A DNA stretch of 59,838 nt from NCBI GenBank assembly GCA_022784645.1, contig JALFZG010000036.1, forward strand, positions 1 to 59,838, given 5' to 3'. This DNA comes from Bacteroidales bacterium (GTDB lineage: Bacteria > Bacteroidota > Bacteroidia > Bacteroidales > Paludibacteraceae). The position numbers and the translations under genes are program-made. Positions 18,263 to 29,457 of this stretch are shown piece by piece; the first letter of the stretch is position 1; every line of letters begins with the position of its first letter. The notes below the pieces were generated by a model. The model was not told where the DNA came from and did not search any database. It worked only from the letters and a program-made list of their open reading frames with translations.

Positions 18263-19294
18263 TTATTTCAACACAATCTCGTTTTCTCCCTCAATCACGC
18301 GGCCAATAACCTGTGCTTTTTCACCCCATTTCGTAAGAATCTCAATTGCGTTGGCTGCATCGGATTCGGGCAAGGCAAGTACCATACCAATACCCATGTT
18401 GAAGATATTGAACATCTCACGATGCGGGATGCCACCCCACTCTTCCAATTTGCGGAAAATGGGCAGAATTTCCCAACTGCCTTCTTCAATGTAAAAACCT
18501 TGACCAGGCTTGAAGATACGAGGAATATTCTCATCGAAACCACCACCGGTAATGTGTGCCACACCATGCACATCGCAATTGCGAATTACATCGAGCACTT
18601 GCTTAACGTAGATGCGAGTAGGAGTAAGCAGCACCTCACCGAGGGTCTTCTCATCAGAAAGTCCTTCGTATTTCTGATTCAGATCAAGCTTAGCGTCAGC
18701 CACGACTTTGCGCACCAAACTATATCCATTGGAATGAACACCCGAAGAGGAGATACCTACGAGCACATCGCCTACTGCTACCTTCGTACCATCAATCAGT
18801 TTGGACTTCTCAACTACACCGGTCGTGTAGCCAGCAATATCGTATTCGCCATCAGCATACATACCCGGCATCTCAGCCGTTTCGCCACCAACCAATGCAC
18901 AACCAGCCTGACGGCAGCCTTCTGCGACACCGGCCACAATCGCTTCCACCTTAGCCGGAATATTATGCCCTACAGCTACGTAATCCAAGAAAATTAGCGG
19001 TTCAGCTCCTTGTGCCAGCACATCGTTTACGCACATAGCTACAGCATCAATACCTATCGTATCGTGCTTATCCATAGCGAACGCAATCTTCAGCTTCGTG
19101 CCTACTCCATCAGTGCCACTTACCAACACAGGCTCCTTTATCTGAAGCGCGGAGAGGTCAAACATACCGCCAAACGAGCCGATATTTCCCATTGAGCCAA
19201 AACGTTGCGTGCTCTTAACGTGAGACTTGATGCGGTGAACCACTTCATAACCTGCTTCGAGGTTCACGCCTGCATTTTCATAACTTTTTGCCAT
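18263..19294 (-). CDS. purM: Phosphoribosylaminoimidazole (AIR) synthetase
   Basis: This enzyme closes FGAM to AIR with ATP. I place the start at the ATG at 19294 (MAKSYENAGVNLEAGYE), which matches the usual PurM N-terminus; the frame stays open 12 codons upstream but that extension does not resemble the family. The mature length is then 343 residues. Motifs include GTDGVGTKLKIA near 60-71, VGGETAEMPGMY and HITGGGFDENIPR. It lies just after purL. Confidence 0.95.
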   Translation of the reverse strand: MAKSYENAGVNLEAGYEVVHRIKSHVKSTQRFGSMGNIGSFGGMFDLSALQIKEPVLVSGTDGVGTKLKIAFAMDKHDTIGIDAVAMCVNDVLAQGAEPLIFLDYVAVGHNIPAKVEAIVAGVAEGCRQAGCALVGGETAEMPGMYADGEYDIAGYTTGVVEKSKLIDGTKVAVGDVLVGISSSGVHSNGYSLVRKVVADAKLDLNQKYEGLSDEKTLGEVLLTPTRIYVKQVLDVIRNCDVHGVAHITGGGFDENIPRIFKPGQGFYIEEGSWEILPIFRKLEEWGGIPHREMFNIFNMGIGMVLALPESDAANAIEILTKWGEKAQVIGRVIEGENEIVLK

Positions 19295-19382
19295 TATTGT
19301 ATTTATTTTTTGTTCGCAATGGCGAACCAATTAGTTATCTGTTTGTACCACTTGCCCCACCCGCTTAGAGCAGGGCTACGTG

Positions 19383-22300
19383 TTATTTCTTACGGAAGTA
19401 GCGCACTGCATTCTCAAAGAGCGGCTGACGAAGATTGCCGCTGATATTGCGGAACACACCATTTTCATAACGCTCTGAGTGGCCCATCTTTCCGAGAATC
19501 TGACCATTCTTGGATATGATACCCTCAATTGCGTAATACGAGCCATTCGGATTAAACGGAGCCTGCATAGTGGGTTCTCCTGAAACAGGATCAGCGTAGC
19601 GGAAAGCCACTTGTCCATTCTCAAAGAGTTCACGCGCCAGGGCTTCATTCACCACAAACTTACCCTCTCCATGGCTGACAGCAATCGAGTGCATATCGCC
19701 TACATTCATTCCATAAAGCCAAGGTGAAGCCGTAGTAGCTACAACGGTTGACACCATCTGCGAAACGTGGCGGTTGATATCGTTGCGGAAAAGGGTTGGC
19801 GAATCGGGCGTTACACATCCTAACTTGCCGTATGGCAGTAAACCGCTCTTCACCAAAGCCTGGAAACCATTGCAAATACCGAGGATTAATCCACCTCGAG
19901 CAATCAAGCGCTCAATAGCAGCACCTACCTTCTTATTACCAATTACGCTCGCGATATACTTACCCGAGCCATCCGGTTCGTCGCCTGCGGAGAAACCGCC
20001 TACAAACATCAGAATATGGCAGCGGTCGATATACGTTTCCATCTCGTTGATACTCTCGAGCACGTCATTGGCTGTAAGGTTGCGGAACACGGTTGTCTGC
20101 ACCTCAGCTCCTGCTGCGCGGAAAGCTTTTGCACTATCGTAATCGCAGTTGGTGCCAGGGAAAACAGGAATATACACGATAGGATGTTCTACAGCCTCAC
20201 CCGGATAAACCATCGGCGCATTCGTTTTCACCTCGCCTACTCCTTCCGGCATCAATGCTTTATGTTCGGGCGCTACAGCGGGAGCATAAATCTGTGCAAA
20301 ACGACCGAAACAAGCATTTTGCAACTTGTCCATGCACATCTCTTCACCATTTACTCGAATCACGCCATCGGTTGTCTCGCCGAGGTATTCAGCGTTGCGA
20401 TAACGCAAATCCTCATCGGTAGTGATGAGAATCGAGCCGTAGTTATACGCAAAGAGGTCGGCCTCCGGCATTTGAATGGAAGCGCCAATGCGATTACCGA
20501 AACTGCACTTGGCTATTGCCTCAGCCACACCGCCAAAACCAATCGCATAGGCAGAATATATCTTGCCCTCATTATTCATGCGATGAAGGAAATTCCAGTT
20601 GCATGTCAAGTCGTTTACTTCCGGCATGAAGTTCTTGGTTGGATGATGGCGGAGGAGGTATATTTTCTGTCCGGCTTTCTTAAATTCCGGAGAAATCGCC
20701 TTGTCTGCGGGCATCGTCGTTACGCCAAAAGCAATCAAAGTAGGCGGCACGTTGATATGCTCAAATGTACCACTCATAGAGTCCTTACCGCCAATCGAAG
20801 GCAAACCGAGCTCTACCTGCATACGGAGCGCACCGAGGAGTGCCGAAAGGGGCTTTCCAAAGGTGTGTGGGTCAGTCGTCATGCGCTCAAAATACTCTTG
20901 ATACGAGAAGCGCATCTTCGAGTAATCAGCACCAGTAGCAGCAGCCTTCGCACATGCTTCTACAACGGCATACGCTGCACCATGATAGGGGCTCCATTCT
21001 GAGATAAACGGATTGAAGCCAAACGCCAATACGCTGGCAGTATTCGTATATCCAAACGTAGGCAATTTCTGGATAGATACCTGATTCTCCGAAAGCTGCA
21101 TCTTGCCACCATAGGGCATCATCACGGTCGAACGACCGATGGTAGCGTCAAAATTCTCAATCAAACCTTTCTGAGAGGTCACATTATCGGATGCGAGCAT
21201 GGTGCAGAAGCGCTCTTCAAGCGTGTCGCCTGCATATTTCTGCGCAAACGGATTCTTCTTCTCGACTGCTCCTATCGTAGCATTGGCATAATGCTTAGCA
21301 CCTGCCGAGTCAATAAACTCGCGGCTGATATCTGCCACCACTTCGCCTTTGTAGAACTGGCGCATATGAGCAGTATCCGTAACGTCGGCTACATGAGTAA
21401 CCTCCACGTTGTCTTTACGACAATACGCTTCAAATGCTTCGCGATCTTTAGCCTCAACCACAACAGCCATACGCTCTTGCGATTCGCTAATAGCCAATTC
21501 TGTAGGATTCAAGCCCGCATATTTGGTCGGTACACGATCCAGATAGATATCCAATCCGTCAGCCAACTCACCGATGGCTACACTTACTCCACCTGCTCCG
21601 AAGTCATTTGATTTCTTGATGAGCCTCGTAACCTCCGGACGGCGAAACAAGCGCTGAAGTTTGCGCTCTTCGGGCGCATTACCTTTCTGCACCTCGCTGC
21701 CGCAAGTGTTGAGCGAAGCCTCCGTATGCTCTTTCGATGAGCCGGTTGCACCACCAATGCCATCGCGTCCGGTACGGCCACCAAGCAAAAGAATCACATC
21801 ACCGGGAGCGGGGCTCTCACGACGAACTTGGTCAGCTTTTACGGCACCTACCACAGCACCTACTTCCAATCGCTTAGCCACATAAGAGGGATGATAAATT
21901 TCGCGTACATGTGTAGTAGCCAAACCAATCTGATTACCATAACTGGAGTATCCGGCAGCTGCTTTATGTGAAATAACCTGCTGCGGCAGTTTGCCTGCCA
22001 TCGTTTCTGCTACAGGCTTATAGATATCGCCTGCACCCGTTACGCGCATTGCTTGATACACGTAAGCGCGGCCAGACAGCGGGTCACGAATAGCACCGCC
22101 AAGGCAAGTACTTGCACCGCCAAACGGCTCAATCTCCGTAGGGTGATTATGCGTTTCGTTCTTAAACTGAAGCAACCATTTCTGCATCTCGCCATCCACA
22201 TCCACGTTTACATAAATGGAGCAGGCGTTGTTCTCTTCGCTCACTTCCAAGTCATTGAGCAGGCCCTGCTTGCGCAAATAACGCGCACCTATGGTAGCAA

Positions 22301-23105
22301 GTTCCATCAAGCAGAGACTCTTTTTCTCACGACCGAGCTCCTGGCGCATGTGAAGGAACAAATCAAGACTCTCCTTCAGTTCGCGCTTCATAAACGATTC
22401 GTCAATCGTAATGGTCTGCAGCTCGGTAGTAAACGTAGTATGGCGGCAGTGGTCGCTCCAATAGGTATCCAAAATGCGAAGCTCAGTCTCGGTAGGATTG
22501 CGCTTCTCGCCTCGGAAATAGCGCACCACCTCACCCAAGTCGTCGGCATTCATTGCCAATCCCCACTCCTTGCAGAATGCAGCATACGCAGATTCGGGCA
22601 TATCGATAAATCCATCGAGCTTCTGCAAGGGCTTCACCTCAGCCTGCTCGCCAAGCGACAATTCGGAAAGATTCTTCTCGCGAGACTCCACTGCGTTGAT
22701 ATAATACTTGCGAATAGCTTGAATTGCCTCGTCTGAAATATTTTCGTCAAAAATAAGCAGACGACTGCTTCGGATTTCGATATTGGCTGAAGGATCAATC
22801 AAATGCACGCAATCTACTGCGGAAGAAGCACGCTGATCAAACTGACCGGGCAAATACTCCACTGCCAGATATTTTTTCCCTTCGAGATTCAGGCTGTCAA
22901 CCACGGTATCGGTTACCGTCTCGCCAAACACGCTGTAGCGGCTCTGCTCCAGCAATTCGGGAGTGAATCCGAAAAGGTCATATACATTGATATATCGGAG
23001 TTCACGAATTTGCAGCTGAAGATTCTCATTCAGCTCGCGACGCAAACTCTCGGCTTCCACGCGGAAAGCCTCTTTTTTCTCGACAAATACGCGAAAATTA
23101 GCCAT
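19383..23105 (-). CDS. purL: FGAM synthase, single-chain type
   Basis: This enzyme converts FGAR to FGAM using ATP and glutamine. I set the start at the ATG at 23105 (MANFRVFVEKKEAF); the longer open frame overlaps purE and is not family-like. The 1240-residue chain holds an N-terminal PurS-like domain, two AIR-synthase-like halves (DYWSDHCRHTTF near 210 and the GGKDSMSG segment past the middle) and a C-terminal class I amidotransferase with the nucleophile in GICNGFQALVKSG. Single-chain PurL is typical of proteobacteria and Bacteroidota, unlike the split PurS/Q/L of Firmicutes. Confidence 0.95.
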   Translation of the reverse strand: MANFRVFVEKKEAFRVEAESLRRELNENLQLQIRELRYINVYDLFGFTPELLEQSRYSVFGETVTDTVVDSLNLEGKKYLAVEYLPGQFDQRASSAVDCVHLIDPSANIEIRSSRLLIFDENISDEAIQAIRKYYINAVESREKNLSELSLGEQAEVKPLQKLDGFIDMPESAYAAFCKEWGLAMNADDLGEVVRYFRGEKRNPTETELRILDTYWSDHCRHTTFTTELQTITIDESFMKRELKESLDLFLHMRQELGREKKSLCLMELATIGARYLRKQGLLNDLEVSEENNACSIYVNVDVDGEMQKWLLQFKNETHNHPTEIEPFGGASTCLGGAIRDPLSGRAYVYQAMRVTGAGDIYKPVAETMAGKLPQQVISHKAAAGYSSYGNQIGLATTHVREIYHPSYVAKRLEVGAVVGAVKADQVRRESPAPGDVILLLGGRTGRDGIGGATGSSKEHTEASLNTCGSEVQKGNAPEERKLQRLFRRPEVTRLIKKSNDFGAGGVSVAIGELADGLDIYLDRVPTKYAGLNPTELAISESQERMAVVVEAKDREAFEAYCRKDNVEVTHVADVTDTAHMRQFYKGEVVADISREFIDSAGAKHYANATIGAVEKKNPFAQKYAGDTLEERFCTMLASDNVTSQKGLIENFDATIGRSTVMMPYGGKMQLSENQVSIQKLPTFGYTNTASVLAFGFNPFISEWSPYHGAAYAVVEACAKAAATGADYSKMRFSYQEYFERMTTDPHTFGKPLSALLGALRMQVELGLPSIGGKDSMSGTFEHINVPPTLIAFGVTTMPADKAISPEFKKAGQKIYLLRHHPTKNFMPEVNDLTCNWNFLHRMNNEGKIYSAYAIGFGGVAEAIAKCSFGNRIGASIQMPEADLFAYNYGSILITTDEDLRYRNAEYLGETTDGVIRVNGEEMCMDKLQNACFGRFAQIYAPAVAPEHKALMPEGVGEVKTNAPMVYPGEAVEHPIVYIPVFPGTNCDYDSAKAFRAAGAEVQTTVFRNLTANDVLESINEMETYIDRCHILMFVGGFSAGDEPDGSGKYIASVIGNKKVGAAIERLIARGGLILGICNGFQALVKSGLLPYGKLGCVTPDSPTLFRNDINRHVSQMVSTVVATTASPWLYGMNVGDMHSIAVSHGEGKFVVNEALARELFENGQVAFRYADPVSGEPTMQAPFNPNGSYYAIEGIISKNGQILGKMGHSERYENGVFRNISGNLRQPLFENAVRYFRKK

Positions 23106-23136
23106 AATAATTGGGCGTTGATTTGTTTTTGAAAGA

Positions 23137-23604
23137 TTAAATTTCAGTAGCGAGCACTTTCTCCGTTTGCTTCCGGCGGAAATCCTCGAGTTTGGCAAGC
23201 AGCAACTCATCGTTGAGCGCAAGCATCTGGATAGCGAGCAAAGCAGCATTCTTCGAGCCGTTGATGGCTACGGTAGCCACCGGAATCCCCGACGGCATCT
23301 GTACGATAGAGAGCAGTGAATCAAGTCCATCGAGCGTTTTGCTTCGAACCGGAACACCGATTACAGGGAGGGTAGTAAGACCAGCAATCACGCCAGCCAA
23401 ATGGGCTGCCCCACCTGCACCTGCGATAATCACGCGCAAACCGCGTTCGCGGGCTGACTCAGCCCACTCCATCAATGCATGCGGAGCACGATGCGCACTA
23501 ATCACGCGCTTCTCCACTTCTATGCCAAATTCTTGAAGGGTGCTTACAGCAGGCTCCATTACGTCCCAATCGCTGCCCGACCCCATTATAACTCCTACTT
23601 TCAT
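23137..23604 (-). CDS. purE: AIR carboxylase / N5-CAIR mutase
   Basis: This 155-residue enzyme makes CAIR. Conserved segments are [13 protein letters not shown], the SAHRAP motif near 42-47, [12 protein letters not shown] and [21 protein letters not shown]. In most bacteria class I PurE needs PurK to make N5-CAIR, and no purK is present in the window, so either purK lies elsewhere or this PurE takes CO2 directly. It is followed by purL after 31 bases. Confidence 0.93.
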   Translation of the reverse strand: MKVGVIMGSGSDWDVMEPAVSTLQEFGIEVEKRVISAHRAPHALMEWAESARERGLRVIIAGAGGAAHLAGVIAGLTTLPVIGVPVRSKTLDGLDSLLSIVQMPSGIPVATVAINGSKNAALLAIQMLALNDELLLAKLEDFRRKQTEKVLATEI

Positions 23605-23668
23605 ATAATATATATAAGGAATATAAAAATGATAAACAAAAATGATGATTCGATATTGTCCAAAGCGA

Positions 23669-25279
23669 TTATTCCCACTCGATTGTGGCAGGTGGTTTGG
23701 AAGAAATATCGTAGCAAACGCGATTTACACCCTTCACCTTATTAATAATATCATTGGAAACTTTAGCCATAAAGTCATACGGCAGATGTGCCCAATCGGC
23801 AGTCATAGCATCCGATGAAGTGACAGCCCGGAGCGCTACAGGATTCTCATACGTACGCTCATCGCCCATCACGCCAACCGACCTTACTTCTGACAGCAGG
23901 ATAGCGCCCGCTTGCCAAATCTGATCGTAGAGGCTTACCTCAATCTCGCCGTTTTGCATATCGGCAGGAACGCCAGCAGCCAAAACCGCACGCGCTTCTT
24001 CACCGCTCAAGCGCACCTTATATTCGCGCAAGCCGCGGATGAAAATATCATCAGCATCTTGCAGCACACGCACTTTCTCGCGGGTGATATCACCGAGGAT
24101 ACGTACAGCCAATCCCGGGCCGGGGAAAGGATGCCGCGTAATCAAATGCTCGGGCATACCCATCGAGCGTCCAACCCTGCGAACTTCATCTTTGAATAGC
24201 CATTTTAGCGGTTCGCAAAGTTGCAGATGCATTTCTTCTGGCAGACCACCTACGTTGTGGTGACTCTTAATCACTTTACCCGTGATATTGAGCGACTCTA
24301 TTCGATCCGGATAAATCGTGCCTTGAGCAAGCCATTTGGCATCGGTAATCTTGCGGGCTTCATCATTGAATACCTCTACAAAATCCCGGCCAATAATCTT
24401 GCGCTTTTTCTCCGGCTCGGTTACCCCTGCCAAATCCGAGAGGAAACGTTCGCTGGCATCTACGCCAATCACGTTCAGACCGAGGCATTCATAATCGCGC
24501 ATCACATCTTCAAACTCATTCTTGCGGAGCATACCATGATCTACGAAAATGCAGGTGAGCTGTTCGCCGATAGCCTTGTTGAGCAATACGGCCACCACCG
24601 ACGAATCCACACCTCCGGAAAGGCCGAGAATCACGCGGTCTGAACCAATCTGCTCGCGGAGTTCTCGTACGGTAGTCTCCACAAACGCATCCGCGCTCCA
24701 TTCCTGCTTACTGCCGCACACATCCACTACGAAATTCTTCAAAAGCAACGTGCCCTGAAGCGAATGAAACACCTCTGGATGAAATTGCGTACCAAATATC
24801 GGCTTCTCCCCGGGGATATAATACGCAGCATTCTCTACCGTCTCAGTAGAAGCTACCACATGAGCGCCTTCGGGAATACGCGTGATACTGTCGCCGTGCG
24901 ACATCCATACCTGTGAATGGGCATCAAAACCCTTAAACAGCGGGCAGGTAGTATCCACGTATGCCAAATTTTGGCGGCCATATTCGCGCGTTCCTGCGCT
25001 CTCCACCTTGCCGCCATAGATATGGCTCATATATTGAGCGCCATAACAAATGCCGAGGATAGGCAGACGACCGCGGATCTTGCCTAAATCCACATGGAAA
25101 GCGTCGTCTGCATATACGCTCAGCGGCGAACCGGAGAGAATCACGCCAATCACATCGGAGTCATCCTCTGGATATTTGTTGTATGGAAGGATTTCGCAAA
25201 ACGTATCCAACTCACGTACACGACGGCCAATAAGCTGTGTGGTTTGCGATCCAAAATCCAAAATAATAATTTTCTGCAT
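23669..25279 (-). CDS. guaA: GMP synthase (glutamine-hydrolysing)
   Basis: This enzyme aminates XMP to GMP. The 536-residue two-domain chain has an N-terminal class I amidotransferase ([18 protein letters not shown], nucleophile in [17 protein letters not shown]) and a C-terminal ATP pyrophosphatase with the P-loop LSGGVDSSV near 220-228 followed by the dimerisation domain ([12 protein letters not shown]). It is slightly longer than the usual 510-525 residues. guaB lies directly upstream. Confidence 0.97.
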   Translation of the reverse strand: MQKIIILDFGSQTTQLIGRRVRELDTFCEILPYNKYPEDDSDVIGVILSGSPLSVYADDAFHVDLGKIRGRLPILGICYGAQYMSHIYGGKVESAGTREYGRQNLAYVDTTCPLFKGFDAHSQVWMSHGDSITRIPEGAHVVASTETVENAAYYIPGEKPIFGTQFHPEVFHSLQGTLLLKNFVVDVCGSKQEWSADAFVETTVRELREQIGSDRVILGLSGGVDSSVVAVLLNKAIGEQLTCIFVDHGMLRKNEFEDVMRDYECLGLNVIGVDASERFLSDLAGVTEPEKKRKIIGRDFVEVFNDEARKITDAKWLAQGTIYPDRIESLNITGKVIKSHHNVGGLPEEMHLQLCEPLKWLFKDEVRRVGRSMGMPEHLITRHPFPGPGLAVRILGDITREKVRVLQDADDIFIRGLREYKVRLSGEEARAVLAAGVPADMQNGEIEVSLYDQIWQAGAILLSEVRSVGVMGDERTYENPVALRAVTSSDAMTADWAHLPYDFMAKVSNDIINKVKGVNRVCYDISSKPPATIEWE

Positions 25280-25347
25280 ACTTGAGAAACGAGTTTCTGA
25301 GAGTATAGTATTTATGAGTGTGGGAAAATGAATCCCACTCGTATTTA

Positions 25348-26838
<1,491 letters not shown>

Positions 26839-26845
26839 CTATTCA

Positions 26846-27898
26846 TTATAATTCGTGGTCACAGTAGAAGCAACGAGTAACGCCCTCGCGATCCACATAC
26901 GCTTTCTTCTCAACGGGCTCCGTCACAGAGATGCAACGGTCGTTGTGGCAAAGCGAAGTAGTGGTGAACGTCTCAGGCTGATTAAGAAGCTCTTGCTCTT
27001 TCCATTGGAGAAGGGTGTAGATAATGGCTTTGCGCACATACTTACCATTCTCCACTTGGCGGAAATAGGCAGCGCGAGGGTCTTTATCCACGCCTACCGT
27101 AATCTCATTCACACGCGGAAGCGGGTGCATCACAATCATATCAGACTTAGCCAACTTCATCTTTTCTTCGTCGAGGATAAAGCTGTCTTTCAAGCGTTCA
27201 TATTCAGCTTGATCGGCAAAACGCTCTTGCTGTACGCGCGTCATGTATAAAACGTCAACAAGTGGCATAGCCTCTTCGAGCGTCTGCACTTCGATATAAT
27301 TATCGTGGAGCTCCTGCTTCATATAATCGGGCAAACGGAGCTCTTCCGGGGAGATCAACACATATCTCGTGCCCTCATAGCGATTCATCGCCTTGATGAG
27401 CGAATGCACGGTTCGACCATATTTGAGGTCGCCGCAAAGGCCGATTGTCAGATGGTCGAAACGCCCAATCTCACGCCTGATAGTGAGGAGGTCGGTCATC
27501 GTCTGCGTAGGGTGACTATGGCCGCCATCTCCAGCGTTGATGATGGGGATTCGGCTGTATTCGGATGCCACACGCGGACCGCCTTCTTTGAAATGGCGCA
27601 TCGCAACGATATCGGCAAACGCGCTCACCACGCGAATCGTATCGGCTACCGTCTCACCCTTGCTTACCGAACTGCTCTTGGCATCGCTGAAGCCAAGCAC
27701 CTCGCCGCCCAATTCCATCATGGCGGCCGTGAAACTCAAGCGCGTACGGGTAGAGGGCTCATAAAAGAGCGTAGCCAGTTTCTTGCCTTTGCATACTTCG
27801 GCATACTGCTCACGATGCTCGATGATGTCGAGCGCACGACTGATGATTTGTTCTACTTCCTGAGTAGAAAGATCGGTAGGATCAAGTAAATGACGCAT
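26846..27898 (-). CDS. pyrB: Aspartate carbamoyltransferase fused to a PyrI-type zinc domain
   Basis: This enzyme condenses carbamoyl phosphate and aspartate. Residues 1-305 are a normal catalytic chain: PSTRTR at 48-53, the GDLKYGRT segment at 156-163 and HPLPR at 258-262. After that the chain continues for about 45 residues and ends with a segment that reads like the zinc domain of the regulatory chain PyrI: C317-x4-C322, the ISVTEPV stretch matching the PyrI ISHAEPV segment, and C343-x2-C346. The nucleotide-binding half of PyrI is missing, and no pyrI gene exists in the window. Complete PyrB-PyrI fusions are known, for example in Thermotoga; a fusion of only the zinc domain is not something I recall. 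pyrE lies directly upstream, four bases away. Confidence 0.93.
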   Translation of the reverse strand: MRHLLDPTDLSTQEVEQIISRALDIIEHREQYAEVCKGKKLATLFYEPSTRTRLSFTAAMMELGGEVLGFSDAKSSSVSKGETVADTIRVVSAFADIVAMRHFKEGGPRVASEYSRIPIINAGDGGHSHPTQTMTDLLTIRREIGRFDHLTIGLCGDLKYGRTVHSLIKAMNRYEGTRYVLISPEELRLPDYMKQELHDNYIEVQTLEEAMPLVDVLYMTRVQQERFADQAEYERLKDSFILDEEKMKLAKSDMIVMHPLPRVNEITVGVDKDPRAAYFRQVENGKYVRKAIIYTLLQWKEQELLNQPETFTTTSLCHNDRCISVTEPVEKKAYVDREGVTRCFYCDHEL

Positions 27899-27902
27899 AT
27901 AT

Positions 27903-28538
27903 TTACTGCTTCATCCAACTTTCGTCGGAGGGGTTATTTCTAAACTGAATCAATCCTTTCTGCTGCGCTTCGGTGATGTAGCCTTCTTTTACGGCCACTT
28001 CGGAGAGCACGTCTAAGTTACTGAGGCTCACGTTCTTCACTTTTGCTTCAGCCAAACGGTCAAGACCTTTCTGCATGCCGTAGGTGAAAATGGAAACAAC
28101 GCCAAGCACATCCGCACCTGCTTCGCGGAGCACGTTCACTACCTCGATGCAACTGCCGGCAGTAGAGATCAAATCTTCTACCACCACCACTTTTTGCCCT
28201 TTCTCCAAACGGCCTTCAATCTGGTTGCCACGACCATGATCTTTCGCACCACTACGCACATAGCCCATCGGCAGATTGAGTTTGGTAGCGGTAATAGCGG
28301 CATGCGCGATACCGGCTGTAGAAGTGCCCATCAAAACTTCTGCTTCGGGATATTCTCTGCGAATAGTCTCAGCCAATCCATTTTCTACATCCTCGCGCAC
28401 AGCCACATCGCTTAATGTCAGTCGATTGTCGCAATAAATCGGGCTCTTGATTCCACTTGCCCACGTAAACGGCTCCTCCGGACGAAGGAACACCGCCTTG
28501 ATCTTAAGCAGATCACTTGCAATTTTTTCTTCTATCAT
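27903..28538 (-). CDS. pyrE: Orotate phosphoribosyltransferase
   Basis: This enzyme forms OMP from orotate and PRPP. The ATG at 28538 ([13 protein letters not shown]) gives 211 residues and matches the family; the frame runs open another 48 codons upstream into pyrF without family likeness. The PRPP-binding motif is [14 protein letters not shown] near 116-129. The hairpin GGGC-ATA-GCCC sits 8 bases before the start codon, matched by a similar hairpin before pyrF. It is followed by pyrB after four bases. Confidence 0.95.
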   Translation of the reverse strand: MIEEKIASDLLKIKAVFLRPEEPFTWASGIKSPIYCDNRLTLSDVAVREDVENGLAETIRREYPEAEVLMGTSTAGIAHAAITATKLNLPMGYVRSGAKDHGRGNQIEGRLEKGQKVVVVEDLISTAGSCIEVVNVLREAGADVLGVVSIFTYGMQKGLDRLAEAKVKNVSLSNLDVLSEVAVKEGYITEAQQKGLIQFRNNPSDESWMKQ

Positions 28539-28544
28539 ATTATC

Positions 28545-28555
28545 TCGGGCTATGC
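28545..28555 (-). promoter_or_regulatory. Start-proximal hairpin before pyrE
   Basis: On the minus strand GGGC-ATA-GCCC is followed by GAGATAAT and the pyrE ATG. An almost identical arrangement precedes pyrF. It could affect ribosome access or couple translation. Confidence 0.45.
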
Positions 28556-28605
28556 CCAAATTAAAAATCTCTAACGTAACTCCTATGGGAGCATTCTTTC
28601 TCCAT

Positions 28606-29301
28606 TTATTCAAACTCGCAGACACAGCGGCGATAGGCAGCAACAGGGTCTTCTGCTGCTGTGATGGGGCGACCAACCACAATATAGTCCGAACCTATCT
28701 CTTTGGCTTTCTCGGGGGTGGTGATGCGCACCTGGTCGCCAACAGCACCATCTGCAAAACGGATGCCAGGCGTAACGCAGAAGAAATCCTTACCGCAGGC
28801 TTCCTTCACGATACCAGCCTCCAGCGGACTGCATACAACGCCATCCAAACCCGCCTCTTGCGCGTTCTTCGCATAATGACGCACGCAATCTGCTACGGTG
28901 CCAGGAATGAGCAAGTCGCGGTTCATACGCTCCTGACTCGTAGAAGTGAGTTGTGTGACGGCCAACAGAATCGGACGACTGCCATCCGCACGGGTGAGGC
29001 CCTCTAAAGCGGCTACCATCATCTCTTTCGTTCCGGCAGCATGCAGGTTGACCATATCCACATCCAAACGACTCAACACAGCCATTGCTTTCTTCACCGT
29101 ATTGGGGATATCATGCAGTTTCAAGTCGAGGAAAATCTTATGTCCACGCCCCTTCAACTCACGAACAATAGCCGGGCCTTCAGCATAAAAAAGCTCCATG
29201 CCAATCTTTACAAACGGCTTCTCTTCCGTAAATCGATCCAAGAATCGATACGTTTCTTCTGCGCTCGAAAAATCACACGCTATAATCACTTCTCTTTTCA
29301 T
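28606..29301 (-). CDS. pyrF: Orotidine 5'-phosphate decarboxylase, type I
   Basis: This enzyme gives UMP from OMP. The ATG at 29301 ([13 protein letters not shown]) gives 231 residues; a GAGAAG site lies just before it. The catalytic segment [11 protein letters not shown] near 58-68 is canonical for the type I, Bacillus/E. coli-like class. From memory, many Bacteroidota use the other class of about 270 residues, so the form here, beside a pyrK-pyrD pair, is consistent with acquisition of a Firmicutes-like pyr block. pyrD lies upstream across a repeat-bearing gap. Confidence 0.93.
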   Translation of the reverse strand: MKREVIIACDFSSAEETYRFLDRFTEEKPFVKIGMELFYAEGPAIVRELKGRGHKIFLDLKLHDIPNTVKKAMAVLSRLDVDMVNLHAAGTKEMMVAALEGLTRADGSRPILLAVTQLTSTSQERMNRDLLIPGTVADCVRHYAKNAQEAGLDGVVCSPLEAGIVKEACGKDFFCVTPGIRFADGAVGDQVRITTPEKAKEIGSDYIVVGRPITAAEDPVAAYRRCVCEFE

Positions 29302-29307
29302 ATCTTC

Positions 29308-29318
29308 TCGGGCCAAGC
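29308..29318 (-). promoter_or_regulatory. Start-proximal hairpin before pyrF
   Basis: On the minus strand GGGC-TTG-GCCC is followed by GAGAAGAT and the pyrF ATG at 29301. It has the same stem and the same trailing GAGA as the hairpin before pyrE, with a different loop. Confidence 0.45.
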
Positions 29319-29345
29319 CCATTTTTAATTATCAATCAATAACTT

Positions 29346-29397
29346 TCCTCCTTGCTCCTTTGCGAGCCCCTCTCAGAGCATCCTCCTTGCCCCTTTG
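29346..29397. repeat. 17-bp direct repeat in the pyrD-pyrF gap
   Basis: TCCTCCTTGCTCCTTTG (29346-29362) recurs with one change at 29381-29397, a 35-base period. On the coding strand of the operon each copy contains AAGGAGGA, a strong Shine-Dalgarno-like word placed too far from the pyrF start to be its own site. Confidence 0.5.
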
Positions 29398-29422
29398 TAG
29401 GAGCAAAGTGCCGAACGCGAGC

Positions 29423-29453
29423 GTATTGTTCGTTGGTAGGAGATAGTATCTCC
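29423..29453 (-). repeat. Copy of the covarying hairpin repeat (minus strand)
   Basis: Read on the minus strand, GGAGAT-ACT-ATCTCC (29453-29439) is followed by TACCAACGAACAATAC (29438-29423). This is the same two-part unit found at 33470-33596 and 58717-58747, but with its own stem sequence. It starts four bases past the pyrD stop codon. Confidence 0.7.
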
Positions 29454-29457
29454 GTAT

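Noticed and set aside
23106..23249. 48-codon N-terminal extension of purL
   Set aside because: It overlaps purE in another frame and reads as unrelated sequence.
23605..23668. Purine riboswitch in cluster gaps
   Set aside because: The gaps before guaA, purE, purH and purM are short or hold only simple hairpins; no purine-riboswitch three-way junction with its conserved loops was seen.
28539..28682. N-terminal extension of pyrE into pyrF
   Set aside because: It overlaps the 3' end of pyrF and has no family likeness; the hairpin-preceded ATG at 28538 fits.
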